DNA of 64,000 nucleotides, from positions 5,348,559-5,412,558 of the forward strand of contig SDUX01000004.1 of assembly GCA_008729055.1 (NCBI GenBank). The letters are read 5' to 3'. Position numbers and translations under genes: made by a program. Below are positions 11,887-23,448 of this stretch, one piece after another; position 1 is the stretch's first letter; each line of letters starts with the position of its first letter. Origin of the DNA: Pyropia haitanensis (lineage: Eukaryota; Rhodophyta; Bangiophyceae; Bangiales; Bangiaceae). The notes beneath the pieces were generated by a model. The model ran no database searches and was not told the origin of the DNA. It saw only the letters and a list, made by a program, of their open reading frames with translations.

Positions 11887-13552
11887 ATGATGGCGCACGT
11901 TGGCCGGGCCCTCGCGGGGGTGGCGTCCCGCCGGGCGCCGGCGGCGGCGGCGGCGGCGCGATCCCTAGCGTCCCCCCTGTCATCGTCGCCGGCGGCGGCG
12001 GCGGCGGCGGCGGCGCGGCCCCAGGCGCGGGGGGCGGCGACCATCACCTGCCGGGAGGCGCTCAACTCGGCCATTGATGAGGAGATGGAGCGTGAAGAGA
12101 GTACGCTCCTGCATTGGCGCCGTGGCTGCCGTGGGCGTATCGCGCGGGGGGGTGGGGTAGGGGGGGGCGGTCGCCATTGGTCTGGGCTGGCGGATCCCAC
12201 TGTTGCGCCTGTGAGCGCGCCGCGTGGCGCTCCCAGTGCTGAGCTGTTTTGCCGCTTCTGCAGTGGATACTGACTGGCGTTTTTTCGGTCCCTGGTCGTT
12301 GTTGTTGCTTGTGTCCCCCGTTGTTGAAATGCAGAGGTGTATGTGATTGGCGAGGAGGTGGCCGAGTACAATGGAGCGTACAAGGTTACCAAGGGACTGC
12401 TGGCCAAGTATGGGGATCGCCGGGTGGTGGACACGCCCATCACGGAAGCCGTACGTTTTGCCTGGCAGCGCTTGCCCGGGCTGTTGGTGCATTCTGTGGT
12501 CATGAGCACCGTGTGTTGGGCGGGTGGAAGGGTGCGAGGGGGCTTTCCGGTTCTCGTCAGAACCTGCTGGTCGGTTCCAGTCTGATGCATGTGCCGCCGC
12601 TGACATTGCGCGCACTCTTCCTCTCTATGGTGGTCAAGCGCCTTTGCCCTTGGTGGATGCTTGACTCGTTGTGTTGGTTCGGGTGGACCGCCATGCAACG
12701 GTGACGGTACGGGCGCATCGCACATCGCAGGGTTTTGCAGGGCTGGCTACCGGGTCTGCGTTTGCGGGCCTCCGCCCCGTGTGCGAGTTCATGACGTTCA
12801 ACTTCTCCATGCAGGCCATCGACCACATTGTGAACAGTGCCGCCAAGACGCTCTACATGTCTGGGGGTAAGATCAAGGTCCCCATCGTGTTTCGTGGACC
12901 CAACGGTGCGGCCGCGGGGGTGGGTGCGCAGCACAGCCAGGACTTTAGTGCGTGGTACGGGTCGGTGCCGGGACTCAAGGTTATCTCCCCGTACGACGCG
13001 GAGGACTGCCGGGGGCTGCTCAAGGCGGCCATCCGGGACGATAACCCTGTGGTCTTTCTGGAGAACGAGCTGATGTACAACCAGTCCTTTGATGTGGCGG
13101 ACGAGGTGATGGACAAGGACTTTACGTTGCCCATTGGCAAGGCCAAGGTGATGCTGGAGGGGTCGGACGTGACCATCGTGTCACACTCAAAGCAGGTCGG
13201 GGTGGCGCTGCAGGCGGCTGCGGAACTGGAGGAAAAGCATGAGGTGTTTGCCGAGGTGATCAACCTGCGGTCCATCCGGCCACTGGACACGGCGACGGTG
13301 TGCGAGTCGGTCAAGAAGACGTCCCGGCTGGTGACGGTGGAGGAGGGGTGGCCGGCGTTTGGCGTGGGCGCAGAGCTGTGCGCGTCCATCTTTGAAACCG
13401 AGGCCTTCAACTACCTCGACGCGCCAGTACAGCGCGTGACGGGCGCCGACGTCCCCACTCCCTACGCTGAGAACCTGGAGAAGAGCGCGTTTCCATCCCA
13501 AAACGACATTGTTGCGGCCTGCCTGAGAGCCGTGGACGTGAGCCTGCCGTAG
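11887..13552 (+). CDS. PDHB: Pyruvate dehydrogenase E1 component subunit beta, mitochondrial
   Basis: Beta chain of the thiamine-diphosphate E1 enzyme that decarboxylates pyruvate for acetyl-CoA synthesis in the mitochondrial matrix. Three exons: 11887-12100, 12335-12450 and 12731-13552, giving about 383 residues, normal for the family. Splicing restores an uninterrupted E1-beta sequence: [21 protein letters not shown] across intron 1 and [15 protein letters not shown] across intron 2. Hallmarks include [54 protein letters not shown] and [10 protein letters not shown]. The first about 45 residues are Ala/Arg/Ser-rich without acids, a plausible mitochondrial presequence. The GEEV...NGAYK and FMTFNF variants fit the mitochondrial rather than the plastid isoform. 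Two adjacent ATGs (11887, 11890) leave the exact first residue open. It is convergent with the V-ATPase gene, 387 bp apart. Confidence 0.97.
12101..12334 (+). other. Intron 1 of pyruvate dehydrogenase E1 beta
   Basis: Donor GTACGC at 12101, acceptor AATGCAG ending at 12334; phase 1. The split AAG codon encodes the Lys of REEKVYVIGEE. The donor is the only supported one here ending in C rather than T. Confidence 0.93.
12451..12730 (+). other. Intron 2 of pyruvate dehydrogenase E1 beta
   Basis: Donor GTACGTTTTG at 12451, acceptor CATCGCAG ending at 12730; phase 0, between TPITEA and GFAGL. The family reads straight through this junction, which supports both splice sites. Confidence 0.95.
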
Positions 13553-13939
13553 TGGGGACACATACAGGACACGCACCGGCATAGTACCTTGCCCGTTCTT
13601 TTTTTTGGTTTTTCGCGTGGTCGCAGTGTACTTTCTCTACCTCGTCGCGTGAACACAGGGATCGATAATTTTGTACCATAGGACATTGCTCGACAGCGCG
13701 GCACACGTCAAGGCCTACGCCCACCATTCTAGGCGGACGCGCCTTGTTTACCTTTTTGAGACCTACACCCCCGACCGAGAAGGGTCACAGCGGTATACCT
13801 CAATATGACTGCGGCATCCATGGCCTCCGCCTATCCATGACAACACCCCGGCCCATCAAAAAGGGAATGCAGACAATCAAAATATGAGAGAGCCGCTTCG
13901 GCTGTTAATGCACAACGCGGCCCTATTATCATCGCAGCT
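13553..13939. other. Convergent 3' intergenic, PDHB / V-ATPase a
   Basis: 387 bp shared by the 3' ends of two convergent genes. It is more AT-rich than the surroundings, with a T-run near 13600 and no coding signal, as expected of overlapping or abutting 3' UTRs. Confidence 0.6.
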
Positions 13940-16855
13940 CTAAGCAGCTGTCTCCGCTTCAGCCTCCTTCAGCAGCGCAAAAGAGAATGGCTCAAACTTC
14001 ACGGAGTCGCCATGGCCCAGAGCATAGAACTTGTTTTGAAACTGCCCAGGATAAGACAAGTAATGGGGGGAGGGGGGAGCAGAGTGCGCATGACAACCGA
14101 CCATATGCATGAGGAAGGACAGTTGGTGAGTGGTCACATCCAGGAGCGGGTCAAGGTAACTGGCGGGCAAACTCACAGCAGCATAGACAAGGCCACCAGT
14201 GCTGGGGGTGCGAGTACACAGCCCACACCGCCACGCCACCAACGCACGGTCGACCACAAAACGTACCTCAACCCACATGAGCCGGAGGGCGTGAAGGAAG
14301 GCCGACAAGGACTCCATGAACATGAGCACCCCCAGCGTCAGGGCCACCCACAAGAAGAAGCCCACAATGCACAGCACGACACTGCCAGACTCCATTGGCA
14401 GGAACAGCAGCTTCTCCAGGAACACGTCGCTCAGCTCCGCGTGGGCCAGCGACAGCGCCCACAGGCGCAGGTAGCTCGCCGTGTTGCTCACCGCGCCAAG
14501 CACAAACTCAATCGTGTGGATCATCTGCTGCACAAACACCTCGGAGAAGTCAAACGCATGCTCCCCTTCGCCGCCATGCTCGTCGCGGTCATCGGCCAAG
14601 CTGTTGCTTGCCGACGCAGCCACCGATGCCTTGTCAAAGCCACCCGCGTCGCCGCCACCACCGCTGCTCGAGCCAATCAGCGGGGCCGAAGCGCTCTCCT
14701 CATCGTTCAGCGGCCGGTACTGTGCGCGCTGCTTCCGCTCTGCTTCACGCTTGAGCAGGAAGGGCTTGGGGAACAGCATCCATGGCACAGCAATCACCGC
14801 AATCCCCAGCAGCACCGTCTGCACAAACGCCTGGCCACGGTACAGCTGGCCGGCAGCGGGGACCACCCCGGGCGCCATAAACATGTTGATCAACACGCTC
14901 TTGAGATCCGGTGGTACGCAGTTCGGGTCAGCCAGGCACGCAGGGGCCTCCCAGTTGGTAGCCCACTTGATCAGGATGAGAAGAACGAGGTAGCCAAAGA
15001 GGCAACCCATGAACAACAGCTGCGGAATGACCACAAACAGGACGTCCACCTTGTTGTGATAGAAGCGGCCATTGACGTACGAAAGGCAGATGCCAAGCAT
15101 CATCTGGGATACGCCCAGCACGATCGACAACTTCATCTTGTAGCTGTTGAAGTAGATGAGGCCCGTCTCACTGCTCTTCCACACGGGATCAAAACCCAGC
15201 GGGTAGGGCGCCAGCGGCGGCCGCACCGACGCTGGCACATCACAGTTGTCAATGCCACACGCCATCTGTGAGGCGTGGGTGTACCGCCAGCGGGAGCCAA
15301 AAATGTCCATCGGTACCGCAAACGCCTCGTTGTAAATAAAGCCCGTGTAGATCGAAAAGAGCCCCATCATCAGCAGCATGTAGCGCCCGTCGTAGCAGGT
15401 CTGCATAAACTCATTCAGCTTGGACCGCACCATCTTCTTTTCCCTCAGAATGATGACCAGCGCAAAGAGCGCCATCAGCGACCCGTGCGCGACGTCACCA
15501 AACATGACCGCAAACAGGAAGGGGAAGAGCACCACCGCAAACGGCGCAGGGTTCACCTCGTGGTAGGCCGCCACCGCGTACGACTCGACGAGGCCGTGGA
15601 AGACGGCGGTGAACTTGTTGAGGCGGAAGTAGGTTGGCGGCGTGACCGACCCAAAAGGCCGCTCCTCCACCACGCTCGGCACCTGGGCAGACGAGCGGCG
15701 ACGGCCGCGTGCCAGCGCGCCCCGCACATCGTCCACGCTGTCCGCCGGGCACCACACGTCCGCGATAAACAGCTTGGAAGACGTATCGTAGTTGAGGCTG
15801 TTGAGCGAGTGGTACACGGCCTTCTCCCGCCGCACCGCGTCCGCCCACGACGGCAGCTGGTCAGCCACGTCCGCCAGCATCTCCCGGCGGGTGGCCACCG
15901 TCGTATCCAGCACCGCCTCCAGGTCACGCAGCCGGTTGCGGGTGTCCTCGTACATGGCCACCTGCTGGTCGGGCTCCTCGGGAAAGTCGTACGCGTTGGC
16001 CCCAAACGCAGTGATGATCTTGGACACCTTGGCTCGCAGCTCCGAGCCCGAAAAGAAAATCATGTACACCGCCTTTTCCACCGCCTCCCCCGTGGCGGGG
16101 TCAACGAGCGCCACGGGCACGTCGGCAAAGCGGGTGAAGCAGTTGCCGCGGGTGGCCCGGAAGAGCACCCGCTCAAACGGCGCCAGCCGATCGCGCGCAA
16201 TGACGCCCGAAAAGAAGGACAGCATCGACGATGTGCCCGTCGGCACAAAGCTCGACCCGCCATCGCCGGCGCCACTGCCACCGCCGCCCGCCTCGAGCCG
16301 CGACTGCTCCGCCGCGTCGCCACCACCGCCGCCGCCGCCGCCGCCAAAGGGGGACCCCTCCGCCCCGCCGCCACCTACCCCCACCGTCCCATACGCCGAC
16401 GAGGTGAGGCGCGGGGCATCACGGAAAAACGTGGCCCCCTTTTCCAGCACGTACCGCGCCTCGACGAGCGCGTTGTACTGGGTGCCCAGCGCGTCGTCGT
16501 GCGCATTCATGTCCAGCAGCTGGCGCTCCAGGGAGGTCAGGTGCGCGTTGAGCTCGTCCATCCGGATGCCGACGCCACCGCCATTAGGGATGTCCGCGTC
16601 GGCGTGGAGGTCGGGCGGCAGCATGCCGGGGGTGGCGCCCACCTGGGCAACCAGGTAGCGCAGGCGGCGCTGCATCTCCTCGCACGCCTTGACGTCGCCG
16701 GAAAAGGCGCGGGTGAAGGACGTCTTGCCGGCATTGAGGTCACGAAACTGCACGACGCCCAGGGCGCCCAGCTCGTCCACCGTGTCGTGCGCGGCGGCGC
16801 GGTCAAAGTAGAGCCGCAGCCGCACCATATCTTCGGACCGAAAGAGGGATCCCAT
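13940..16855 (-). CDS. VPH1: V-type proton ATPase 116-kDa subunit a
   Basis: Membrane subunit a of the V0 sector, which forms the two proton half-channels of the vacuolar/endomembrane V-ATPase. The start is set at ATG 16855 because the family begins MGSLFRSE; the reading frame runs upstream only to non-ATG codons. The cytosolic N-terminal half contains VQFRDLNAGKTSFTRAF and KFTAVFHGLVESYAVAAYHE; the membrane half contains NPAPFAVVLFPFLFAVMFGD and SNTASYLRLWALSLAHAELS, including the arginine essential for proton transport. Near the C-terminus the family string HALRL-WVEFQNKFY is split: WVE is followed by 75 extra residues before FQNKFY. These correspond exactly to a 225-bp intron (14042-14266) with GTACGT donor and no in-frame stop, so the mature protein should be about 896 rather than 971 residues. 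A Gly-rich insert lies near residue 175. Confidence 0.97.
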   Translation of the reverse strand: MGSLFRSEDMVRLRLYFDRAAAHDTVDELGALGVVQFRDLNAGKTSFTRAFSGDVKACEEMQRRLRYLVAQVGATPGMLPPDLHADADIPNGGGVGIRMDELNAHLTSLERQLLDMNAHDDALGTQYNALVEARYVLEKGATFFRDAPRLTSSAYGTVGVGGGGAEGSPFGGGGGGGGGDAAEQSRLEAGGGGSGAGDGGSSFVPTGTSSMLSFFSGVIARDRLAPFERVLFRATRGNCFTRFADVPVALVDPATGEAVEKAVYMIFFSGSELRAKVSKIITAFGANAYDFPEEPDQQVAMYEDTRNRLRDLEAVLDTTVATRREMLADVADQLPSWADAVRREKAVYHSLNSLNYDTSSKLFIADVWCPADSVDDVRGALARGRRRSSAQVPSVVEERPFGSVTPPTYFRLNKFTAVFHGLVESYAVAAYHEVNPAPFAVVLFPFLFAVMFGDVAHGSLMALFALVIILREKKMVRSKLNEFMQTCYDGRYMLLMMGLFSIYTGFIYNEAFAVPMDIFGSRWRYTHASQMACGIDNCDVPASVRPPLAPYPLGFDPVWKSSETGLIYFNSYKMKLSIVLGVSQMMLGICLSYVNGRFYHNKVDVLFVVIPQLLFMGCLFGYLVLLILIKWATNWEAPACLADPNCVPPDLKSVLINMFMAPGVVPAAGQLYRGQAFVQTVLLGIAVIAVPWMLFPKPFLLKREAERKQRAQYRPLNDEESASAPLIGSSSGGGGDAGGFDKASVAASASNSLADDRDEHGGEGEHAFDFSEVFVQQMIHTIEFVLGAVSNTASYLRLWALSLAHAELSDVFLEKLLFLPMESGSVVLCIVGFFLWVALTLGVLMFMESLSAFLHALRLMWVEVRFVVDRALVAWRCGLCTRTPSTGGLVYAAVSLPASYLDPLLDVTTHQLSFLMHMVGCHAHSAPPSPHYLSYPGQFQNKFYALGHGDSVKFEPFSFALLKEAEAETAA
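14042..14266 (-). other. In-frame 225-bp intron in V-ATPase subunit a
   Basis: On the minus strand the donor GTACGTTTTG begins at 14266 and the acceptor CCTGGGCAG ends at 14042. It is phase 0 between WVE and FQNKFY of a highly conserved family string. Length is 75 codons with no stop, so an unspliced transcript would still encode a full-length protein with an insert. Confidence 0.93.
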
Positions 16856-18456
16856 CGTGACAGTGAGGCGGGGGGGCAACGGGGGGGATGGGGTGTGAGG
16901 AGGACGGTGAGGGGGGGCAAACCTCGAGGAGTCACCGCGTGGAACGGGCAGCCGGCGGTGCGACGGCGCCTACAATAATGCACCGTCCCCAAGGGGCCGG
17001 ATGGAAGGGCCGAGAGCACCCTCACTGGCGGCCACGCCGCCAAACCAAATCGCCCCCACCGCCACTGCCCACTGTGGCGGGGGGACGAGCGGCCGGGTGG
17101 GCGGGCGGGGGAAGGGCGAGCAGATGGGTGGGGACGGCCGACGGACGCACGGCGGTGCGGGCGCGACGAGGCGGTCGGGCACCGCAGGCACCACGACGTA
17201 GGCCTGTCCAGCGGTGGAGCGGCACCCCCCGAGACAGCCTCCCAGCGGACCCCCCCACCCCCCCCCCCCCCACCCCTCGCGAGGTAGCCCTCTGGGAGCA
17301 ACGTCCAGATGGAAGGGGTGGGGTGGCGCGCCGCGGGTGTGGTGTGCTCCGGGGGAGTTGGGACGGACTGCGTAGTCCCGATTCGTGCAGCTCATGACAG
17401 AATTACATAGCAACTCTATATATTTTCTCGCACCATCGTCTGCACTCACTACTCGGCCGAGGCCACGCAGTGACAGTGGGCTCCATGCACGGAGCCCTGT
17501 GTTCTTCCATATCGGACTAGGGCGCCTGCGTGGATGGAGGGACGCATCGTACGGAGCGCACACGGGATCGCTGCGGGCTGTGTAATAGGGAGGGGGGAGG
17601 CGCACGGTGGTCCTGCCTGGAATGACCCATGCCCCGGTCGTCTGGGGGAACGCGGATGGCCGATGATGAGCCAGGGGACAGCGGAGAGGGGCGTCCACGG
17701 GCCGCCACCCTGTCCACCCTCGTCTTCCTCATATGACGCAACCGCCACGGCAGCTGATGGGTCCACGCTGACCCGGGCGCCTCTCGGGCCGATGGCGGGA
17801 CAACGGGACAGTGGGAACGAACCAGGCCAAGACATATGTTGTCACGAGGACATCGGGCTGCCGGCTCCGTACGTCTTGTCCGTCTTCCACGCACAGCTTG
17901 CAGTGGCGTTCATCCGCTTGGAGCGCGGTGGAAGCGGGGCAAGGACAAAGGGAGGGGGCAACTGGGGAAATCCAGCGCCCCTCCTGATCGGGCCTACCAC
18001 CACCGCTGCCGCGTCGCCAACGGGGCGCCGTGCCGCACCGCCCTCCCAGTCCCCCCCCCCCCCCGCGTCGCTACCCGAGCTACCCATCGTGGACACTTTC
18101 GTGGAATGTGGCGCGGGGGGTGGGGTACGCAGGGGAAAGAGGGCTGGCATGCCCCTCGCGGCGGGTTCCACCACGGCGCCGGGCGCAACAGAAAAAACAA
18201 AAACAAAACATGTTCGGCCGCACGCTCCCCCCAGCTCACGACGTGCCCGTTCCGCGTGCGGTCGACGCGGGTGTCGCGGCGGTACGGCCATGGCCAGTTT
18301 TCTCTCTAGGGTCAGTGTGACCACCCGACGCCCCCCTTCCCTTTTCGCCCCCCCCTCGTCACCGACCACCCCCTCCATGGCGATGGATGTGCGTGGCCAC
18401 CTCCCCCGCAACCTCCTCCTCCCCACACCAAGAGTCCCCCCCCCCCACTTCCCGCA
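16856..18456. other. Intergenic: V-ATPase 5' side and FG-GAP gene 3' side
   Basis: About 1.6 kb. It should hold the promoter and 5' UTR of V-ATPase subunit a and the 3' UTR of the FG-GAP gene. A long plus-strand open frame (about 17534-18844) has no recognisable domain and overlaps the FG-GAP gene on the other strand, so I do not call it. An ATATATTTTC stretch lies near 17416. Confidence 0.55.
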
Positions 18457-20024
18457 TCACAATACAAACGAGAACAAGTTGAGCGCCGTCCCCCACGGCG
18501 CCGGCACGGCCATCGTGACCCCAAACGCGGCCTCGTCGTCCCCTCCCCCCCCCCCTGGGCCATGCAGCGCCGTCACAGGCACGGGCACGGCGACCTCCCG
18601 GACGCGCGCAACGTCCCCCCCCCTGCGGGGAGGTACAAGAACGACCACCCGCGGCGGCCGCGCGGGGCGGCAGCCAGCACGACCCCCCCGTCCGGGGCTG
18701 TGCCGGCCGCGGCGAGCACCGCCCCCCACTCCGCCCCCGGCCCGCCGCCGTGCCCCGCCGGCAGGCCGCCTTCCCCCCCGCGGGCGCCGCTCAGGATGCG
18801 CTCCCCCGCGAGGCCGCCGTCCCGCGACAGGGACAGCACGATGAGCGCGCCGCGGCCGCCACCATACCACGGGTCGTTCATCACCGCGTCGGGGACGCCA
18901 TCCCCGTCCACGTCGCCGACGCCCACGACCACCGGGTCGGGCGGGGCGGAGCGCCCCCCCCCCTGGTCCAGGTACCTTGACTGCCGCACCGCCGTGACGG
19001 CTTTGTAGTTGCCCTCTGCGGTCGGGGAGAGCGTCACCACTGCCACGGTCCGCCAGTTGGACATGACCACCACATCGCCCGTGCCGTCACCGTCCACGTC
19101 GCCAACCCCCGACACCGTGTGGTTGCACGCGAGGGTGCTCTTCGGGGGGCACCCAAAGCCCTTGGATAGCACCAGAAGGTTAGACGCCTTGACCTCCCCA
19201 CGAGGAGTGAGGGTCACGATAAAGATGGCGCTGGTCGTGTCGTTGCTGCTGCCGTCGACGCCCGCCGCCGCGGCCTTTGGCACCACCGTTGCGCCCACGG
19301 CCAGGTCCTCTATGCCGTCTCCATCCAGGTCTCCCACACCCGTCAGGGAGCCCCCAATCGACACGATCCGCTGCAGGGTGCCCCCATAGTCACCCCGCAG
19401 ACGCGCGCGCAGCGGGAAGGCCGACACCACCGCCCCCGTCGCGTCCACCCGCGACACGTACACGTCCCGGCCGTTGCCCATGGCGGTCGCGTACATGACG
19501 GGCGGGGCGGCACCCATCGCTCCGGGAGCCGCCTTTGGCCGCGACAGCCGCACGTGGGCGGCGCCCCAGCGGCCCGGCGGCGGGCACCGCCCGCCGCCCC
19601 GCTCGGGGATGGTGCGCGTGATGGGCGCGGGAGGAGCCGCCTTACACACCGCCGCCCAGGTGAGGTTGTTCACCCCTAGGGGCTTCATGGCAACGCCGTT
19701 GCCGTTGCCGCCGCCTGCGCCGCGGCCGCGGCCATTGCCGCCGCCGCCGCCATCGACTGTGCCGCCCCCGTCCCAGCTCGCGCCGTTGCCGCGTCCTGCT
19801 GGCTGGGCCACTACGCCGCCGCCCATGCCGACGGCGGCGGCGGCGGCGACCACGGCGGCCGCCCCGATCGTCAGCACAGTGCGGAGCCGCCGCGCCCGGC
19901 GCGCGGCGGGCCGCCAGCCAGGATTGCTGCTCTGGGCGCAGCCGCGGCGGGCGGCGCACGTGGCGCGCTCACTCCCGCCGCCGCCTCCACCACCCGTGCT
20001 GGTGGTGGGTGTCGTGGCCGCCAT
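18457..20024 (-). CDS. Membrane-anchored FG-GAP (integrin-alpha-like) repeat protein
   Basis: Start ATG 20024. An N-terminal Ser/Gly stretch and basic patch (RRARRLR) precede a hydrophobic segment (VLTIGAAAVVAAAAAVG), a type II signal anchor. The luminal or extracellular part carries FG-GAP units with calcium-binding DxDGDGxxD loops: GVGDLDGDGIEDLAVGA, GVGDVDGDGTGDVVV and GVGDVDGDGVPDAVM. Such repeats fold as beta-propeller blades in integrin alpha chains and in many algal surface proteins. The frame as read ends at 18573 with GRSPCPCL. A one-base length change in the G/C run near 18619-18627 continues into VTALHGPGGGGGDDEAAFGVTMAVP and ends at 18457. Because DDEAAFGVTMAV is another FG-GAP start, I take 18457 as the likely true end. 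Partner and role are unknown. Confidence 0.78.
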
Positions 20025-21782
20025 GCCGCTGGGGAGTACGTACTCCCAGTGGGAATCGACTCCTGCCGCGGGGATGTGGTGGGGGACGATAGAGGCCAGC
20101 GGGAAGAGGACTGGGGGGATGAGCTGGCGGGGAGGGGGAGGCGACGGCGTGGGGCGGACGGGGGATAGTGATGGAGCAGAGGGAGCGGGAAAGGGAGGCC
20201 CGCCGTTCCAAACGGGCGGCACCGCCGCTGACGTTTGAATGGGGGGGGACGTCCCTCACAGCGTGGACGACGGCGCGAGCCAAGAGGGGACATGCGGCGC
20301 GGGCACGAGGAAGAACGAGGCGCGGCGCGGCGGCCGCCCTGCCCGCCCGACGGGTGCCACCGCCACGAGGTCCCGCCGGCGGTGGCGCCCGCGCCCGCGC
20401 CCGTCCCGTCCGCCCCGCAGAGGCGGCGGCGGCGGCAGCGGCGCACGCGGCTCACGCCGCCGCGGCCGCGTGGGCCGCCCCCGCCGCCGCCGCCTCTGCA
20501 CCCGCCGCGGGGTACCGTCAGCCGACGACCCGGCAGGGGGCCCTTCATGGAGGCGCCATCAAGAGGGGGCGGGGGAGGCACGGGCGGCAGGGGGGGGAGC
20601 GGCGGTGACACCGCCGCGGGCCGTGGCCAACGGCCCCCCACGTCAGCGGGCGCCCGCCACGCGCCGCCGTGCGTACGCGCGCACGAGGGGCGGCGGCGCC
20701 GACGCCCCGCGCGGCTGTGGCAGCCCGCTTCCTCTGGGATGGGGTAAAGGGGGGGGAGGGGGCGGGAGGGGCGGCAACGGGTGGGGGGCGGCGGCACCAC
20801 GAGGCGGCGGCGCCCCAACGGCGGCTGCCGGTGCCGCCGCGCGGCTCGTTGGCTGACCCTCCCCCGGCACGCGGGCGGCCGGCGCCCGGCCGCTGCACGC
20901 GGCGGGATGGAGGTGGCCACCAGCAGCCGCGGGGGAGGTGCGCACCGCCAACCGGGTGGGCGGGACGTGGACGCGCCGTGCCACGAGCCAAGTTGTGGCC
21001 GGCGGGCGCCCGCGGGCGGCTCCCAGACTGGCAACGGCAGTAAGTGGAGGAGAGTCCGTGGGTACTCCCCTCTGTCCCTGGGTAGTGCTGCCTACAGTCT
21101 CCGCTCATTTCTCGGCTTACTCATTGTACGCAGACTCAGTACAGTCTCCGCCGGCACTGGCCATGCGGACTGCACCAGCTGAGAGGTAGACGAAAGAACC
21201 GAGCGAAACAATTACATTACAAATCAATATTCAAATCTTGTCCCCCACATCAACCCAGTACGCTGACTGTGCCCTTGAATCATCGACTCAGTCGGCGGCC
21301 GCGAGGGCGGGACCTGCCCGCCCTCGGTGTGCTACGAAATCTCGGCTGCCCAACGCACAAGATCACGCGGCGGCGCACGACCCGCCTTGCTGGATAAGAG
21401 CGCCACGCTGGCCAATTGCCGCTGCGTCGCTTCGCTGGTGTGTCCTGGCGGCAACGCGAGGCGGGGGCTCACCTATCTAGGAGGCCGGATTCGCTCTGCA
21501 CTCCCGACGCCGCACGGTGCCAGCTGGCGAGCTCTGGACGCGGACCGGCCCTGTCCGCCTCCCGCTCGCAGCGGGCACGCAGAAAAGCCGAGGGCGGCAC
21601 CAACAGGCGCGTTTTTTGCCGAGGTAGGCGAGACGCGCGCGCAACGGTACGGTGTTGGCGGACGGACGGGCTTGCTCGCAGAGCACCCCAGGTGGACTCA
21701 TCGACCTCTTTGCCTTCTTCCTCAAGAAGCAGGTACTTTTTGCCTGTACCACGGTTGTTTTCCGCCTTCCTTTTTGCTCCAG

Positions 21783-21866
21783 GCGCCAGCTGGTGTCTCT
21801 CTTGGGCGCCCGCTAGTGTCTCTCTTGGGCGCCCGCTGGTGTCTCTCTTTGGCGCCCGCTTTGCTC
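21783..21866. repeat. 23-bp tandem repeat, about 3.5 copies
   Basis: Units GCGCCCGCTGGTGTCTCTCT plus TGG start at 21783, 21806 and 21829, with a partial unit at 21852. Copies differ by single bases. Confidence 0.9.
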
Positions 21867-23107
21867 TATTTCTGGTCGCGGCAGAGGGACCTCCACCAAT
21901 GAGGAGCACCCGTTGTGCCCCTAACCGACCGCTGAGGGGACGCCCGCGCGTGGGGAACGCCCGCGGGAGCGCGTTGCGGGTAGAGGGGCAGGGGGGGGGG
22001 ATGGGGGGAAGTGTACGGCCCCGCTGGGCATGTAAGCACCCCGACGCCGACCGCGTGCGGCCACGGTCCGCTGCGCGGTGCCCGCGCTACGGGCGGGTCG
22101 GCTCGGGCGCCCCATCCCGCGGGCCGCCGCCCGCAGTGGCGTCCGGCCGCGTGCCCGCCGGGCCCGCCAAAACCGCAGCCACCCCTCCCCCGCCCGCCCG
22201 CGGCGGCGGCCGTCCCCCGCCGCGTGCGGCCGCGCGGCCTTGCGCTCGTTGCGCGCCGCCCCCCCGTGTGCGGGTAGGGCGCCGCCGCCGCGGCGGCGGG
22301 TGGCCGCCCAGCGGCGGCGGCGGCGGCGGCGGCGCGTGGCACCGCCGGCGGGCCACACGCGCTCGCCGCCGCGGCGGCTGGCAGCCGCGCCGCCCGTCGC
22401 GCGAGCGCCGCTGCCCGCAGCGCCCCGCGACCAGCAGACGGCCGCGGCGGGGTGGGCGGTGGGGGGGCGGCGGCGGCAGCCGCCGCCGCGCGGCTCGCGG
22501 GCACGCGCCACGGCGGCACCGCCGCCGTAAAGGCACGCCCCCACCCGCGCGGGTGCACCCCGGCCGACGAGCCGCGGCGACGGCCCGTCGTTGCGGCCGT
22601 GGCGCGCCGGCGGGGGTCTCTCCACCCGCGTGTCGGGTGGACGGTCACCGCCGGCGGCGACGCGGGCCGGGGCCGCCGCGTGCGCTGGCCGCCCGCACCC
22701 CGCGCCGCCACCCGCAACGCCGTCGGGCGGCGGCCCGCCCGCGGCGCCGGCCTTGGCTGACACCCCCGCCCCGCGGCCGGCCCCGGCCGCGCAGACACTC
22801 GCCGCCGACCCGCCGCGGCGCGGCGCGGCGCGGCGCGCGGCCGCCAGCGGCGGGCCGCTGCCGCCCTTGGTCGCACCGCCCCCTCGGCCTCCGCCGTCCC
22901 CCCCCCCCCTGCCCTCGCCCGCCGCTTTCACCTCCTGCCTCCTCACTCCCCCTCCGCGCCCCATCCCCCCCACAGTGTGCTCGTCGCGCAGCCAGTCCAC
23001 CACTTTGGAGGGGGCGCCGCGGCCTACCCGACGCCCTCGCCCGGGGGGGGGGGGGGCCCGCCGCCGCCCTTGCCGCCGCCGCCCTTGCCGCCGCCGCCGC
23101 CGCCCTT

Positions 23108-23143
<36 letters not shown>

Positions 23144-23416
23144 GCCGCGGCGGGCGCGCGGCGGGCACGCGCCGCGGCGGCGTGCCGCCGCTCGGTGGCA
23201 GCGCCATACCCACCCACCCACAACGGGTGGTCCATGGCGGCCGCCGCCGCCCGACGCACCGCGTGCGGCACGCGGCGGTCACGCCCCCCCCCCCCCCCCC
23301 CCAACCGCGGACCCCCCCCGTGCGTGCGCGCCCACTCGTGTTGCGTGCGACTCCCGTCGTTCCGCCCGGTCGCCCGCTGTGGCGGGCGCTGCCCCTCACG
23401 ACGTGCTGTGGCGTCG

Positions 23417-23448
<32 letters not shown>

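Noticed and set aside
16856..16879. Eight-codon extension of V-ATPase subunit a
   Set aside because: It would start on TTG; the family begins at the ATG that encodes MGSLFRSE.
17534..18844. Plus-strand open frame
   Set aside because: Overlaps the FG-GAP gene antisense, no domain, composition follows local GC.
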